Under the pieces are notes generated by a model. It worked only from the letters and a program-made list of their open reading frames with translations, searched no databases and was not told the origin of the DNA. 64,000 nucleotides of DNA from Coprothermobacter platensis DSM 11748 (GTDB taxonomy: Bacteria > Coprothermobacterota > Coprothermobacteria > Coprothermobacterales > Coprothermobacteraceae). This document shows, piece after piece, positions 26,602-35,953 of the stretch. The translations under genes were made by a program, and so were the position numbers. Location of the stretch: contig NZ_KB899040.1 in NCBI RefSeq assembly GCF_000378005.1, positions 1,131,145 to 1,195,144 of the forward strand. The letters are read 5' to 3'. Every line of letters starts with the position of its first letter. Within the stretch, counting starts at the first letter, position 1.

Positions 26602-26607
26602 ATTATA
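26602..26607 (-). promoter_or_regulatory. -10 box candidate for the sulfur-relay operon
   Basis: TATAAT on the minus strand about 70 nt before the TTG start of the TusA-like gene; a small 5-bp hairpin (26574-26590) lies between. The -35 match is weak. Confidence 0.35.
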
Positions 26608-26732
26608 CTCAACTATTTAATTGAATGTACATCAATGCGCATAAAACAGGGCAAAACTATTGACAAGATAAATCGTTAATAGGCTTCACAATAAGTACAA
26701 TACAATGTACAATCTAGTCAAGGAGGTGGAAT

Positions 26733-27488
26733 ATGGAGAAATCTCCGCTGGACAGTTACCATGAATCGGTAATACAGATTCTGAACGACATTTCAACGCA
26801 ACAGCGTCAGAACTTACTTGAAGCTTCAAGCATCTTAACAGAAACAACACTTAAAGGAGGCATCATTCACACATTTGGAACGGGCCATTCTCATTTGGTG
26901 GCAGAAGACGTTTTCTGGCGTGGCTCAACATTAGCAAACATACATGCCATATTGGAACCCAGTTTAACAGGTCATGAAGAAATAACAAAAGCTGAATACA
27001 TGGAAAAAATTGAAGGAATGGGCAAAGTCATCGTTGACTACCACAGAATAACACCCCCAGATGCACTCATAGTTATTTCCAATTCAGGCAATAATGCCGT
27101 ACCCATAGATGTGGCAATGGAATGCCACAAACGTGGTGTCAAAGTCATTGCCATCACTTCTTTTGCATATTCTGATTACTTGAAAACACTCCATTCTTCT
27201 GGAAAGAAGCTCAAAGACATTGCTGACGTTTCCATAGACAACTGCTGCCCTGTAGGTGATTCCGTAGTTCATTTCGAAGGCATGGATATGAGTGTAGGCG
27301 CCGTCTCCACTATTGCCGGTTGCTTCATTATGCATTCGCTGGTGACTCAAACCGTAAAAAATCTTCTCGATGAAGGTGTTAAGCCAGATGTCTATTACAA
27401 TGGCTCTCTCATGGCAAATAGAGAACAAGTTGATGCTTACAACCAACAACTTATCGAGAAATACATGGGGAAAATTAGAAACCTGTGA
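26733..27488 (+). CDS. SIS-domain phosphosugar-binding protein (UPF0309 type), copy 1
   Basis: 251 residues with one SIS (sugar isomerase) domain. The phosphosugar loop G-T-G-H-S-H is near residue 51 and the second loop S-N-S-G-N-N near 115. UPF0309 proteins occur in amino-sugar and PTS operons; their reaction is unknown, but binding or isomerising a phosphosugar is implied by the fold. Start ATG 26733 has AAGGAGG. It is first in the amino-sugar gene group, with a 165-nt gap before the first permease. A second, shorter copy lies at 33205-33915. Confidence 0.82.
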   Translation: MEKSPLDSYHESVIQILNDISTQQRQNLLEASSILTETTLKGGIIHTFGTGHSHLVAEDVFWRGSTLANIHAILEPSLTGHEEITKAEYMEKIEGMGKVIVDYHRITPPDALIVISNSGNNAVPIDVAMECHKRGVKVIAITSFAYSDYLKTLHSSGKKLKDIADVSIDNCCPVGDSVVHFEGMDMSVGAVSTIAGCFIMHSLVTQTVKNLLDEGVKPDVYYNGSLMANREQVDAYNQQLIEKYMGKIRNL

Positions 27489-27653
27489 ACATTTAACATG
27501 CTTAACATTTATTCGCGTGATGTATTAAAATGCTTATGAGGAAGCTTGATATGTTGTTTATGGAGCTTCCGAGGAGGTGGTTAAGAATACTGAACGGGGT
27601 GCCAAAAGCAACAAGAATCGGAAAGTCAAGTCACCCAGGGAGGTGAAGTATCA

Positions 27654-29291
27654 ATGAATGGTTACAACGTTGGTATTGCATTTTTGCTTGCCCTTTACGG
27701 GTATTTCGCTATTTTAGCGAATTTAGGGCCATCATGGTTGTTTTCTGATCCAATCGTAGCTGGCTTGTTTACAGGGCTCATCGTCGGGAACGTTCCACTC
27801 GGCTTGGCTATCGGCGGAACGTTGGAGCTAATGTCTTTGGGGTTATGGACATACGGTGGAGCCACCATTCCTGACTACATGACCGGAGCTATCGTTGGCA
27901 CAGCCGTGGCCGCGCTGTCTACAGCTCCTATGGCAACTGCAATAACGCAAGGTATCGCTGTTGCTGTACCAGTTTCTTTGTTGATGACGCAGTTGGACAT
28001 TCTTGGCAGAACGCTGACTACAGTGTTCATTCATGGTGCAGACCACTATGCCGAACAGCAGAACGAACGCGGTATCGTCATTATGCACTGGCTTGGTCAA
28101 TTACCTTGGGGTTTAAGCCGTGCTATACCGTTGTTCTTCGCTATTTGGCTCGGCGCCGGACCTATCCAAAACTTAGTATCTGTTATCCCAACATGGTTAA
28201 CAAATGGATTCACAGCCATGGGACACCTCTTACCCGCTTTGGGCTTTGGTATTTTGTTAACATACCTGCCTCTACCGAAGTATTGGGGGTTCTTTGTTCT
28301 TGGATTTGTGCTATTTGCTTACATGAAGATGCCACTCATCGGCATCATGCTCGCAATTCTGGCAGTAGTAGCTATATACAATTACCTATCCTCTCGCATA
28401 GAGCATGTTGAGACAGCTCAGGCAGTGGCAGAAGGTGCAGAAGAAGAGCTGGTAACAGGTCCTCAAGAACTTATCAAGAGTAATGTAACCCGAGCAGATT
28501 TAGTCAATGCCATGCTCAGGCACAACTTTACCCTGCAACTCTCTTGGAACTACGAAAGAATGCAGGCGCTCGGCTTCGCTTATTCAATGATGCCGATCTT
28601 AAAGAAAGTTTATCCAAACAAGGATGAATATTTTGCTGCAATCAGAAGACATCTTAATTTCTACAACACGAACCCTTCTCTTGGTTCACCAACGATTTTC
28701 GGTGCTGCTTGCGCATTAGAAGAGCAAAAACAGCCTGAAGTAGCAGACAGCATAAAGATAGCCTTAATGGGACCTTTAGCAGGTATTGGTGATACCATCG
28801 AAGCCATCTTATTGAAGCCTATTTTTGCTGTGTTTGCGGCAAGTATGGCTTTAAGTGGAAACTGGTTCGGCGCTGCCCTCATGCTTATTTTAGGATTCAT
28901 CTATTTCTACATTATGTTCCCCGGTTTCTGGCTGGGATACAACCAAGGAATTAACTTGGTAAAGACGGCTGGCAGCAGGGCTCTCGCAACCATAACCGAC
29001 TTGGCAAGCATGTTTGCATTAGGCGTTATGGGCGGGTTCATACCTTCCATATTAGCTTCGGTAAAGACACCTCTAAAATTTGCCAGAAGTGTAACTATAG
29101 AAGGAAAAGCTGCTCAGCAAGTAGTAGAAATTCAAAGCATACTCGACCAACTGCTTCCTTACCTCATACCGATAGCGTTTGTGTTCATGGTTTACTGGCT
29201 GCTCCGTTCAAGGAAATGGAGTATATTGCAAGTGCTGTTCTTATTGGTAGCAATCGGTATCGTATGTGGAGCATTAGGAATCTTGGCTTAG
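27654..29291 (+). CDS. mannose-family PTS permease, IIC-IID fusion, copy 1
   Basis: 545-residue sugar-transporting PTS membrane component. Residues ~1-245 are EIIC-like (hydrophobic, G-x-x-x-G-N-V-P-L-G segment); residues ~275-545 are EIID-like, beginning N-A-M-L-R-H-N-F-T-L-Q-L-S-W-N-Y-E-R-M-Q and containing G-P-L-A-G-I-G-D-T. IIC and IID are normally separate genes; here they are one protein, joined by a short acidic linker. Start ATG 27654 has GGGAGGTG. IIA and IIB genes follow. Substrate predicted to be an N-acetylated amino sugar from the enzymes downstream. Confidence 0.9.
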   Translation: MNGYNVGIAFLLALYGYFAILANLGPSWLFSDPIVAGLFTGLIVGNVPLGLAIGGTLELMSLGLWTYGGATIPDYMTGAIVGTAVAALSTAPMATAITQGIAVAVPVSLLMTQLDILGRTLTTVFIHGADHYAEQQNERGIVIMHWLGQLPWGLSRAIPLFFAIWLGAGPIQNLVSVIPTWLTNGFTAMGHLLPALGFGILLTYLPLPKYWGFFVLGFVLFAYMKMPLIGIMLAILAVVAIYNYLSSRIEHVETAQAVAEGAEEELVTGPQELIKSNVTRADLVNAMLRHNFTLQLSWNYERMQALGFAYSMMPILKKVYPNKDEYFAAIRRHLNFYNTNPSLGSPTIFGAACALEEQKQPEVADSIKIALMGPLAGIGDTIEAILLKPIFAVFAASMALSGNWFGAALMLILGFIYFYIMFPGFWLGYNQGINLVKTAGSRALATITDLASMFALGVMGGFIPSILASVKTPLKFARSVTIEGKAAQQVVEIQSILDQLLPYLIPIAFVFMVYWLLRSRKWSILQVLFLLVAIGIVCGALGILA

Positions 29292-29321
29292 TAAACGATA
29301 AATAGAAAGGAAAAATGACGA

Positions 29322-29738
29322 ATGGTAGGAATGGTAATAGTGACCCATGGCAGATTGGGTGAAGGTCTCTTGGACGCCATGCAGATGATTGCAGGGCCGC
29401 AAGAAAAAGTGGATGTCGTTTCTCTTAAAGAAGGAGATAATATCGACGAACTCAAACAGAGAATTCTCGATACAGTAAGACGCGTGGATGATGGCGAAGG
29501 AGTTCTCGTATTTGTAGATATGTTCGGAGCCTCGCCGAGCAACGCTGCGGCTTATCTCATTAATGAAAACGTCAATGTTCAGGTTATTACTGGAACTAAC
29601 TTGCCCATGCTGCTGGAAATCGTTAACTTTAGAGAGAATGGCTCTCTTCAAGAACTTGCCGCCAATGCTATGAACGCTGGCGTCGAGTCTGTGAAGAACT
29701 TAACCGAGCTTCTCAAAGATTCACTTGGAAATTCTTAG
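29322..29738 (+). CDS. mannose-family PTS EIIA
   Basis: 138-residue cytosolic phosphocarrier that takes phosphate from HPr. The phospho-accepting His is residue 9 (V-I-V-T-H-G-R-L-G-E), and the F-V-D-M-F-G-A-S-P-S-N segment near residue 67 is typical of EIIA-Man. It is the only mannose-type EIIA in the operon, so it probably serves both IIB proteins. Start ATG 29322 follows a GAAAGG site at some distance. Confidence 0.92.
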   Translation: MVGMVIVTHGRLGEGLLDAMQMIAGPQEKVDVVSLKEGDNIDELKQRILDTVRRVDDGEGVLVFVDMFGASPSNAAAYLINENVNVQVITGTNLPMLLEIVNFRENGSLQELAANAMNAGVESVKNLTELLKDSLGNS

Positions 29739-29762
29739 ACAGGCTCAAGGAGGTCGATTTAA

Positions 29763-30257
29763 GTGAGATTACATCTGCATATTGACAACAGGCTCATACA
29801 CGGCCAAGTTACTGTTACATGGTGCTCATTCTACGGCGCAAACATGATTGTGGTTGCTGATGATAAAGTAGCAGCGGATCCAATTCAAAAAGTAATGCTA
29901 CCTCAAGCTGCCAGGGGTCTTCCTACCAAAGTTATGAGCGTTAAAGACGCCATTGAGTATCTAAAAACATTAGATGCGCAGCAGGGTTCTGTTCTCATCA
30001 TCGCAAAAACGCCTCAGGACGCTTTAGAACTCTTAGAAGGCGGAATAAAAGTTGAATCCATAAACGTTGGGAATCAGGCCCCTGTGCCAGGTACAAAACC
30101 GGTTATGGTGTTCCCGTGGATCGCTGTAACACCTGATGATGCTCAAACGTTCCAAAAAATCGCTGCTTTAGGATATCGCATAACACCTAAAAGGACACCG
30201 GCTGATAGAGATTACGATTTAGTAGAAGAGATAAGAAAGAAGAAATTGCTGGCGTGA
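29763..30257 (+). CDS. mannose-family PTS EIIB, copy 1
   Basis: 164-residue phosphotransfer protein. The phosphorylated His lies in the D-N-R-L-I-H-G-Q-V motif (His ~14). It passes phosphate from EIIA to the sugar during uptake through the IIC-IID permease. Start GTG 29763 follows an AAGGAGG site. Between the two permease genes, so it could serve either; the second IIB is at 32708. Confidence 0.92.
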   Translation: MRLHLHIDNRLIHGQVTVTWCSFYGANMIVVADDKVAADPIQKVMLPQAARGLPTKVMSVKDAIEYLKTLDAQQGSVLIIAKTPQDALELLEGGIKVESINVGNQAPVPGTKPVMVFPWIAVTPDDAQTFQKIAALGYRITPKRTPADRDYDLVEEIRKKKLLA

Positions 30258-30288
30258 ATGTAACGTTAAGCCAGGGAAGGAGAAACTT

Positions 30289-31899
30289 ATGAGTTTCTGG
30301 CAAGCCTTAGCAATTGGGCTAATTGGCTATATGTCCTCTATTTATTCACCTTGGCTTTACGGCGGGTTGGCTGGTTGGTATACCACCGGCCGCCCATTTA
30401 TAGCAGGTATGCTCATTGGTTTAATATTAGGTGATATCAGAACAGGCATTTTAATGGGAGCGGCCGTGCAGGCTTTGTATATTGGATTGGTGACCCCTGG
30501 CGGAGCAATGCCTGCGGACGTAAACTTCGCTGCATATATTGGTATTCCTCTTGCAATGGCTGCAGGGCTTCCAAGTTCAGAAGCTGTTGCGCTCTCTGTA
30601 CCGTTGAGTTTCTTTGGTGTAGCCATGGTGTACCTTGTAGTAACAGTAAACTCACTGTTCGTTCATTGGCAGGATAGACTTATTGAACAAGGTAGACTCA
30701 AGACTGCAATTAATGTACCTGTTTATGGGCAAATAACAAATTTCATAGTTAGATTCTTCCCAATATTTCTTATTGATTATTTTGGTGCTCCATACATAAG
30801 CCAAATTTCTGGTTTAGTTCCAGATATGGTCAGAACTATGCTCGTAACATTCGGCTCTATTCTTCCTGCCGTTGGTTTTGGCCTACTACTTTCTTTCATA
30901 ATAAAAGAAGACTTCGAGCTTCTCTATTTCCTTATTGGTTTTCTACTGGTTGCTGTTCTAAAAATCTCGATTGTTCCAGTTTTGCTTGTCGGTGTGTTTT
31001 TAGCCTATCTTGACGTCAAGTACAGACGAGCAGAAGTATCCGCTACAATGGTTTCTGGACAAGAAGAAGCAGAGCAAATAGAGAAGAAAAAGCCACTTTT
31101 AACATCGCGAGATGTGAGAAAAGCTTATTTTTCTTGGATGTTCTGGAATCTCTCAGTGCAGAATATGGAACGCATGCAGGCACCAGCTATTGTAAGGATG
31201 CTTGGCACAGTAATGGATAAATTATACGATTCTGTAGAAGAGAAAAAAGCCTTGCTTGCAAGACACACTCCGTTCTTTAACACAGAACCTAACATCGGTG
31301 CTATCGTGCCAGGTGTGGTATTGGGTATGGAAGAAGAAAGAGCAAAGGGAGCCGATGTTAGCGACGAACTTATCATTAACACAAGAACAGCTTTGATGGG
31401 TCCCTTAGCAGGTATAGGTGATTCTTTACTTCCAGGCACATATATCCCTATATTACTCAGCATAGGATTGGGACTTTCAAAAGATGGAAGTATTGCAGGT
31501 CCTTTGTTCTACATTGTAGTGTTCTTGGGAACAATGATTCCCCTAACTATGTGGCTTTTCAACATGGGTTATAAGTTCGGTATCGGCGCAGTAGAAACAA
31601 TATTGTCATCTGGACTTAAAGACCTTATCTCAAGTGCTGCGGCAATTGTTGGCGGTACAGTTATTGGTGGCATTTCTGCTACATATGTAGCCGCTAATTT
31701 AGGATGGCAATTTAAGTCAGGAGATATGACAATATCTTTACAGAATATTTTGGACGGTATCTTCCCTTCTCTTGTTCCCCTATTACTTACTCTCCTAGCT
31801 TATTACCTTATTGGCAAGAAGCATGCAAGTATAGGACGGGCATTTTTCATCTTTTTTGTCATTGCAGTTGTCGGTGTCCTCATTAGATTTTTTGTGTAG
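30289..31899 (+). CDS. mannose-family PTS permease, IIC-IID fusion, copy 2
   Basis: 536-residue second fused permease. The EIIC-like half covers about residues 1-245 and the EIID-like half starts near residue 275 with R-K-A-Y-F-S-W-M-F-W-N-L-S-V-Q-N and includes G-P-L-A-G-I-G-D-S. It is clearly diverged from copy 1, so different sugars are plausible. Start ATG 30289 has GAAGGAG. A hairpin at 31925-31952 separates it from nanE. Confidence 0.9.
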   Translation: MSFWQALAIGLIGYMSSIYSPWLYGGLAGWYTTGRPFIAGMLIGLILGDIRTGILMGAAVQALYIGLVTPGGAMPADVNFAAYIGIPLAMAAGLPSSEAVALSVPLSFFGVAMVYLVVTVNSLFVHWQDRLIEQGRLKTAINVPVYGQITNFIVRFFPIFLIDYFGAPYISQISGLVPDMVRTMLVTFGSILPAVGFGLLLSFIIKEDFELLYFLIGFLLVAVLKISIVPVLLVGVFLAYLDVKYRRAEVSATMVSGQEEAEQIEKKKPLLTSRDVRKAYFSWMFWNLSVQNMERMQAPAIVRMLGTVMDKLYDSVEEKKALLARHTPFFNTEPNIGAIVPGVVLGMEEERAKGADVSDELIINTRTALMGPLAGIGDSLLPGTYIPILLSIGLGLSKDGSIAGPLFYIVVFLGTMIPLTMWLFNMGYKFGIGAVETILSSGLKDLISSAAAIVGGTVIGGISATYVAANLGWQFKSGDMTISLQNILDGIFPSLVPLLLTLLAYYLIGKKHASIGRAFFIFFVIAVVGVLIRFFV

Positions 31900-31924
31900 C
31901 TATATTTAAGTGCAATGTTTTATG

Positions 31925-31952
31925 CCGGAGCCCAAAACACCTTGGGCTCCGG
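31925..31952 (+). promoter_or_regulatory. intra-operon hairpin before nanE
   Basis: A perfect 10-bp GC-rich stem (31925-31934 with 31943-31952), 8-nt loop, no T run after it. It sits between the transport genes and the catabolic genes, so it may protect the upstream mRNA or set the stoichiometry. Confidence 0.55.
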
Positions 31953-31970
31953 TAATAAGAAGAGGTGAAC

Positions 31971-32705
31971 ATGAACACAATATTAGAAAGACTAAAAGGT
32001 GGTTTAATTGTTTCCTGCCAAGCATATGAAGACAGTCCACTTTATGGCGCTGAGATTATGGCAAGAATGGCAAGAGCTGCCGAAATTGGCGGGGCAATTG
32101 GATTAAGAGCATGCTGGACCCAAGATATAGAAGCTATAAAAAGTGTCACATCTCTTCCAATCATAGGTATAAACAAGGTCATAAAGCCAACCACTGATCC
32201 AGTGAATGATGTTATTATTACGCCAGACTACGAATCTGCTTCTGTTATATGTGAGACTGGAGTAGAAATACTTGGCCTTGATTGCACAGCGCGAAAAAGA
32301 AGTTATGACGATATTGCAAATCTCATAGCAAAAATAAAGGTAAACTACCCTAACATTCTAATAATGGCGGATATAAGCACCTTAGAAGAAGGTTTGCATG
32401 CTGCGGATATTGGTGCCGATATTATATCCACCACGCTTTCTGGATATACAACATACAGTAGGCAACAAGAAGCCCCAGACATTGCTTTAGTAAGAGACCT
32501 ATATGCTAATACAGATAAGCCCATAAATGCAGAAGGCAGATACTGGGAGCCAGCTCAAGTATACTCAGCGTTTGACAACGGAGCATGGTGTGTAACAATA
32601 GGATCGGCAATAACAAGACCAGAGCTCATAACGCGCAGGTTTACACAATCAATTGAAAAATACTGGCAGAACAAACAATCACACTATCAAGAAGGAGGCT
32701 CCTAA
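31971..32705 (+). CDS. nanE: N-acetylmannosamine-6-phosphate 2-epimerase
   Basis: TIM-barrel epimerase that turns ManNAc-6-P into GlcNAc-6-P. Seen are G-L-I-V-S-C-Q-A near residue 12, G-A-I-G-L-R-A near 42, L-P-I-I-G-I-N-K, an A-D-I-S-T-L-E-E segment, S-T-T-L-S-G-Y-T and N-A-E-G-R-Y. About 244 residues, slightly longer than usual. ATG 31971 follows AGAGGTG closely; GTG 31965 is an alternative. Its presence points to ManNAc or sialic-acid-derived sugar as a substrate; no sialate lyase (NanA) is seen in the window. Confidence 0.93.
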   Translation: MNTILERLKGGLIVSCQAYEDSPLYGAEIMARMARAAEIGGAIGLRACWTQDIEAIKSVTSLPIIGINKVIKPTTDPVNDVIITPDYESASVICETGVEILGLDCTARKRSYDDIANLIAKIKVNYPNILIMADISTLEEGLHAADIGADIISTTLSGYTTYSRQQEAPDIALVRDLYANTDKPINAEGRYWEPAQVYSAFDNGAWCVTIGSAITRPELITRRFTQSIEKYWQNKQSHYQEGGS

Positions 32706-32707
32706 AG

Positions 32708-33208
32708 ATGAGTGTTAGCTTAGTTAGATGCGATGATAGACTTATCCACGGTCAGGTAATTGTGAGAGTCCTTAAGACTTATGCCATTAACAGAATTTTA
32801 CTGATCGATGATGAGACGGCAAAAAACCCCACTATGGCAAGTATATACAAATTGTCTGTGCCACCTGGCGTCAGGTTGGAAGTCTTTGCTCTCGACAAAT
32901 CTTATGATGCAGTAGAAGAATCAATAAATGATAAAACGAATACACTTATTCTTCTTAAGAATCCACAAATAGCGCTTGAACTTTTTAAGCAGCATTCCGG
33001 TTTGCCTAAAGAATTCAACATCGGTCCCATGAGTAACAGGAAGGATACAAAGAAAGCAACTATGTATGCTTATCTGTTGGCCAATGAAATTGAAGCAATA
33101 GAGAGTCTTTCTAATTTGGGTATAAGAGTTTATTTTCGGCAGGTATCGGAGCAAGAAGAAATTGACTGGGCAAAAATTAAAAGTAATTTAGTAGGAGGTA
33201 AAAAATGA
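32708..33208 (+). CDS. mannose-family PTS EIIB, copy 2
   Basis: 166-residue EIIB with the phospho-His motif D-D-R-L-I-H-G-Q-V (His ~13). Two bases after the nanE stop and overlapping the next gene by 4 nt (ATGA), so it is tightly coupled with enzymes rather than permeases. Probably serves the second permease. Confidence 0.92.
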   Translation: MSVSLVRCDDRLIHGQVIVRVLKTYAINRILLIDDETAKNPTMASIYKLSVPPGVRLEVFALDKSYDAVEESINDKTNTLILLKNPQIALELFKQHSGLPKEFNIGPMSNRKDTKKATMYAYLLANEIEAIESLSNLGIRVYFRQVSEQEEIDWAKIKSNLVGGKK

Positions 33209-33915
33209 AATATTTCGAAGTAATTAAAGGCTTAATTCCCGTTTTGGAAACAGAAGAAGAGAACATGAAACAAGCTGGACACTTGATGGCTCAGAGCATT
33301 ATGAATGGCGGTATCATTCAAGCATTTGGAAGCGGCCATTCTTATGCAGCTTCCATTGAAATAGCAGGAAGAGCTGGTGGTCTTCTGCCCGCAAAGGCCG
33401 TAATGGAAGAGACCTTTGGTCGTTATGAAACCGTGGAGGGTGTTGGCTCAAAGTTCACGGAGAGTTGGGACTTACGACCCAACGACTGTGTAGTTATCAT
33501 ATCTAATTCTGGAAGAAATCCTTTTATCATAGAAATGGCATCATTTGTGAAATCGAAAAATGTTCCACTCATAGCCGTTACCGCTTTGGAAGTTAGTAAG
33601 AAAAGCACATCAAGGCACTCCAGCGGTAAAAGGCTTTTCGAACTTGCTGATGTTGTGCTCGACAATCACAGCAAGGAAGGAGATGCAGCAGTAGAAATAG
33701 AGGGTTTATACACCAATGTAGGAGGAACTTCTTCTATTTCTGCTGATCTACTTCTGAACCAAACAGTAGTTTATGCCATTGAAGAAATGCTCGCGAACAA
33801 TTTCCAGCCACCAGTTTTGATGAGTGCAAACATAGATGGCGGGCCCGAGTTCAATGAAAAGCTAAAAGAACAATATAAAGAGCAATACGGATACCGTATT
33901 TGGATAAACAAGTAA
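33205..33915 (+). CDS. SIS-domain phosphosugar-binding protein (UPF0309 type), copy 2
   Basis: 236-residue single SIS-domain protein paralogous to 26733-27488: G-S-G-H-S-Y loop near residue 45, S-N-S-G-R-N near 103, and a shared H-S-S-G-K-(K/R)-L segment. Starts on the stop of the EIIB gene. The two copies with two permeases and two EIIB proteins suggest two related sugar inputs. Exact reaction unknown. Confidence 0.82.
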   Translation: MKYFEVIKGLIPVLETEEENMKQAGHLMAQSIMNGGIIQAFGSGHSYAASIEIAGRAGGLLPAKAVMEETFGRYETVEGVGSKFTESWDLRPNDCVVIISNSGRNPFIIEMASFVKSKNVPLIAVTALEVSKKSTSRHSSGKRLFELADVVLDNHSKEGDAAVEIEGLYTNVGGTSSISADLLLNQTVVYAIEEMLANNFQPPVLMSANIDGGPEFNEKLKEQYKEQYGYRIWINK

Positions 33916-33936
33916 GTTTAAGGAGGCTTAAGTGTA

Positions 33937-35103
33937 ATGGCATTTGAAATAACAAATAACCACTATGTTATAAAAACTGATAATTTTTACAACCCTCAGC
34001 ACGTAGATGGCACAGTTTATGTAGAAGTGAACAACGCTCATATTGAAAACGTATCATTTAACCAGCCTGAAGAAAACCTGGAAATGTTGGATCTCACAGG
34101 TTACATTGTAGGCCCGGGCTTTATCGATGTTCACATTCATGGCTTTGCAGGGCATGACACCATGGAAGGAACAATGGAATCTATAAATAGCATGGCTAAA
34201 AGCTTAGCATCCACTGGTACTACGGCATTCTTGCCTACCACAACTGGTGCTCCTGTGGAAATGCTGAAGCCTATCATGGAACTTACAAAACACTTCTCTG
34301 AGGTCAGCGGGACACGACCGCTCGCGCTACACTTAGAAGGACCTTTTATAAGTAAGAAAGTTCCAGGCGCGATGGATCCAAACCTATTTAGGCAAGCAAA
34401 CCGCGATGACATAATGACCCTTCTTAGTGAAGGCGATGTTCTCATGATCACCATTGCACCTGAAATAGAAGGACATTTGGATATGATAGAACTTTTAGCT
34501 TCGGAAGGTGTGAACGTCTCTCTTGGTCACACATCTACAGATTTTGAAACAGCAGCAAAAGCATTTGCCAAAGGAGCAACATCTATAACGCATTTCTTTA
34601 ACGCTATGACACCCTTCCAGCATAGGGAACCAGGTTTAATCGGCGCAGGTTTGCTCTACCCATTTTTCCTGCAATTCATAGGGGACGGTGTGCATACGCA
34701 TGTAGCTACCTTAAAGCTTATGTGCCAGTATGTAAAGGACAGATTGGTACTAATAACTGACGCCACAATGGCTGCAGGTTTGGGAAAACCAGGAACTTAC
34801 AAACTGGGAAATAGAAATATCATCGTTGACGAAACATCAGCTCGCCTGGAAAATGGAACATTGGCAGGATCAGTGCTTAGCATGGACAAAGGCTTTAGAA
34901 ATCTCGTGCACTTCGGTGATTTAACCATCGCTGAAGCTTTCAATTCAGCGTCCTTATTGCCTGCTAAGTCAATAGGGCTTAAAGATAGAGGAGCTCTAAA
35001 GAAAGGTTGTTTTGCAGACATTGTCGTGCTAAACAAGGAAAATCTCAAGGTAGAAGCTACAATAGGAGAGGGAAATATTATCTATGCAGGGTCAGATAAG
35101 TAA
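33937..35103 (+). CDS. nagA: N-acetylglucosamine-6-phosphate deacetylase
   Basis: Amidohydrolase that removes acetate from GlcNAc-6-P to give GlcN-6-P. Seen are the D-V-H-I-H-G metal site near residue 64, L-E-G-P-F with the catalytic/metal Glu near 131, S-L-G-H-T near 199, T-H-F-F-N-A-M near 220, G-D-G-V-H, and the catalytic Asp in I-T-D-A-T. 388 residues, normal for the family. ATG 33937 follows AAGGAGG. Confidence 0.95.
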   Translation: MAFEITNNHYVIKTDNFYNPQHVDGTVYVEVNNAHIENVSFNQPEENLEMLDLTGYIVGPGFIDVHIHGFAGHDTMEGTMESINSMAKSLASTGTTAFLPTTTGAPVEMLKPIMELTKHFSEVSGTRPLALHLEGPFISKKVPGAMDPNLFRQANRDDIMTLLSEGDVLMITIAPEIEGHLDMIELLASEGVNVSLGHTSTDFETAAKAFAKGATSITHFFNAMTPFQHREPGLIGAGLLYPFFLQFIGDGVHTHVATLKLMCQYVKDRLVLITDATMAAGLGKPGTYKLGNRNIIVDETSARLENGTLAGSVLSMDKGFRNLVHFGDLTIAEAFNSASLLPAKSIGLKDRGALKKGCFADIVVLNKENLKVEATIGEGNIIYAGSDK

Positions 35104-35947
35104 AAAAGATGTGGCTGAAGATATAAAGAAGCGATTGAGAAATGTCAGGAAACTCATAGTTACAGACCTCGACGGGACATTATTAAACAATCGTTCAGAA
35201 TTACCTCAGGAGTACGTGGACCTAATAAAGGAGGTGCTTACTCCTGAGGTTAAACTTACTATGGCGTCTGGACGTGGCTTTCCGTCAGTGAAAAATTTCT
35301 CGGACAGGTTTCCAATTGATTTGCCTGTTATTTGTGAGGGTGGTGCTGTTGTAGTCGACCCTATCACGAACAGTATTATCTACGAAACATTCATTGATGA
35401 GCCAATTGTTAGGTCTATTGCAGAACATTTAGAAGCAAAACAATATGGATCCAATTTTTACCTCTATAAAGGGCAAACACTCACATGCTACAAACGTCCG
35501 GAAGTACATCTCTTTACAGACAAAGAGCCGGCTCCTATCATAAACATAGATCTTACTAAGATTCCCAAAGAAGATATGACAGGTGTAAGAAAAATAGCCG
35601 TCATACTGGATGAGAAGTATTTGTATGATCTACAGAACGAACTTAGGAACCTCTTTGGAGAAAAAGTTAACATTATGCGAGCGGATGATGGCTGCTTAGA
35701 CATTATGCCTGTTGGAGTTAGCAAAGGAAGTGCATTGCAGTACTTACTCCATATTTTAGATTTTCCACCTTCCAATGTCATGGCCATTGGTGATAATGAA
35801 AGTGATGCTACTATGTTCGATGTTGTAGGCTTTTCTGTTGCCATGGCAAATGCTGATGATTATACAAAGAGCAAAGCTTCCTTTATCACCACATCCAATG
35901 AAGACTTCGGTGTTCTGCATGCCATAAAAAAGTTCTTGGAGGCATAA
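35084..35947 (+). CDS. HAD-superfamily (Cof-type) sugar phosphatase
   Basis: 287-residue HAD hydrolase with a C2B-type cap. Nucleophile motif D-L-D-G-T-L-L near residue 28, motif II-like M-A-S-G-R, Lys in the S-K-G-S-A-L segment, and motif IV G-D-N-E-S-D-A. It overlaps nagA by 20 nt in another frame. Cof-type enzymes dephosphorylate sugar phosphates; here it may relieve sugar-phosphate build-up. Specificity unknown. Confidence 0.88.
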   Translation: MQGQISKKDVAEDIKKRLRNVRKLIVTDLDGTLLNNRSELPQEYVDLIKEVLTPEVKLTMASGRGFPSVKNFSDRFPIDLPVICEGGAVVVDPITNSIIYETFIDEPIVRSIAEHLEAKQYGSNFYLYKGQTLTCYKRPEVHLFTDKEPAPIINIDLTKIPKEDMTGVRKIAVILDEKYLYDLQNELRNLFGEKVNIMRADDGCLDIMPVGVSKGSALQYLLHILDFPPSNVMAIGDNESDATMFDVVGFSVAMANADDYTKSKASFITTSNEDFGVLHAIKKFLEA

Positions 35948-35953
35948 CAAAAT

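Noticed and set aside
26660-26702. TTGACA at 26660-26665 as a -35 for the amino-sugar operon
   Set aside because: No -10 hexamer at 16-18 nt; the nearest TACAAT is about 31 nt away.
27577-27657. Short frame ending on the ATGA of the first IIC-IID gene, possible leader peptide
   Set aside because: Its GTG is directly against the SD-like sequence, leaving no spacing; no features of an attenuator peptide.
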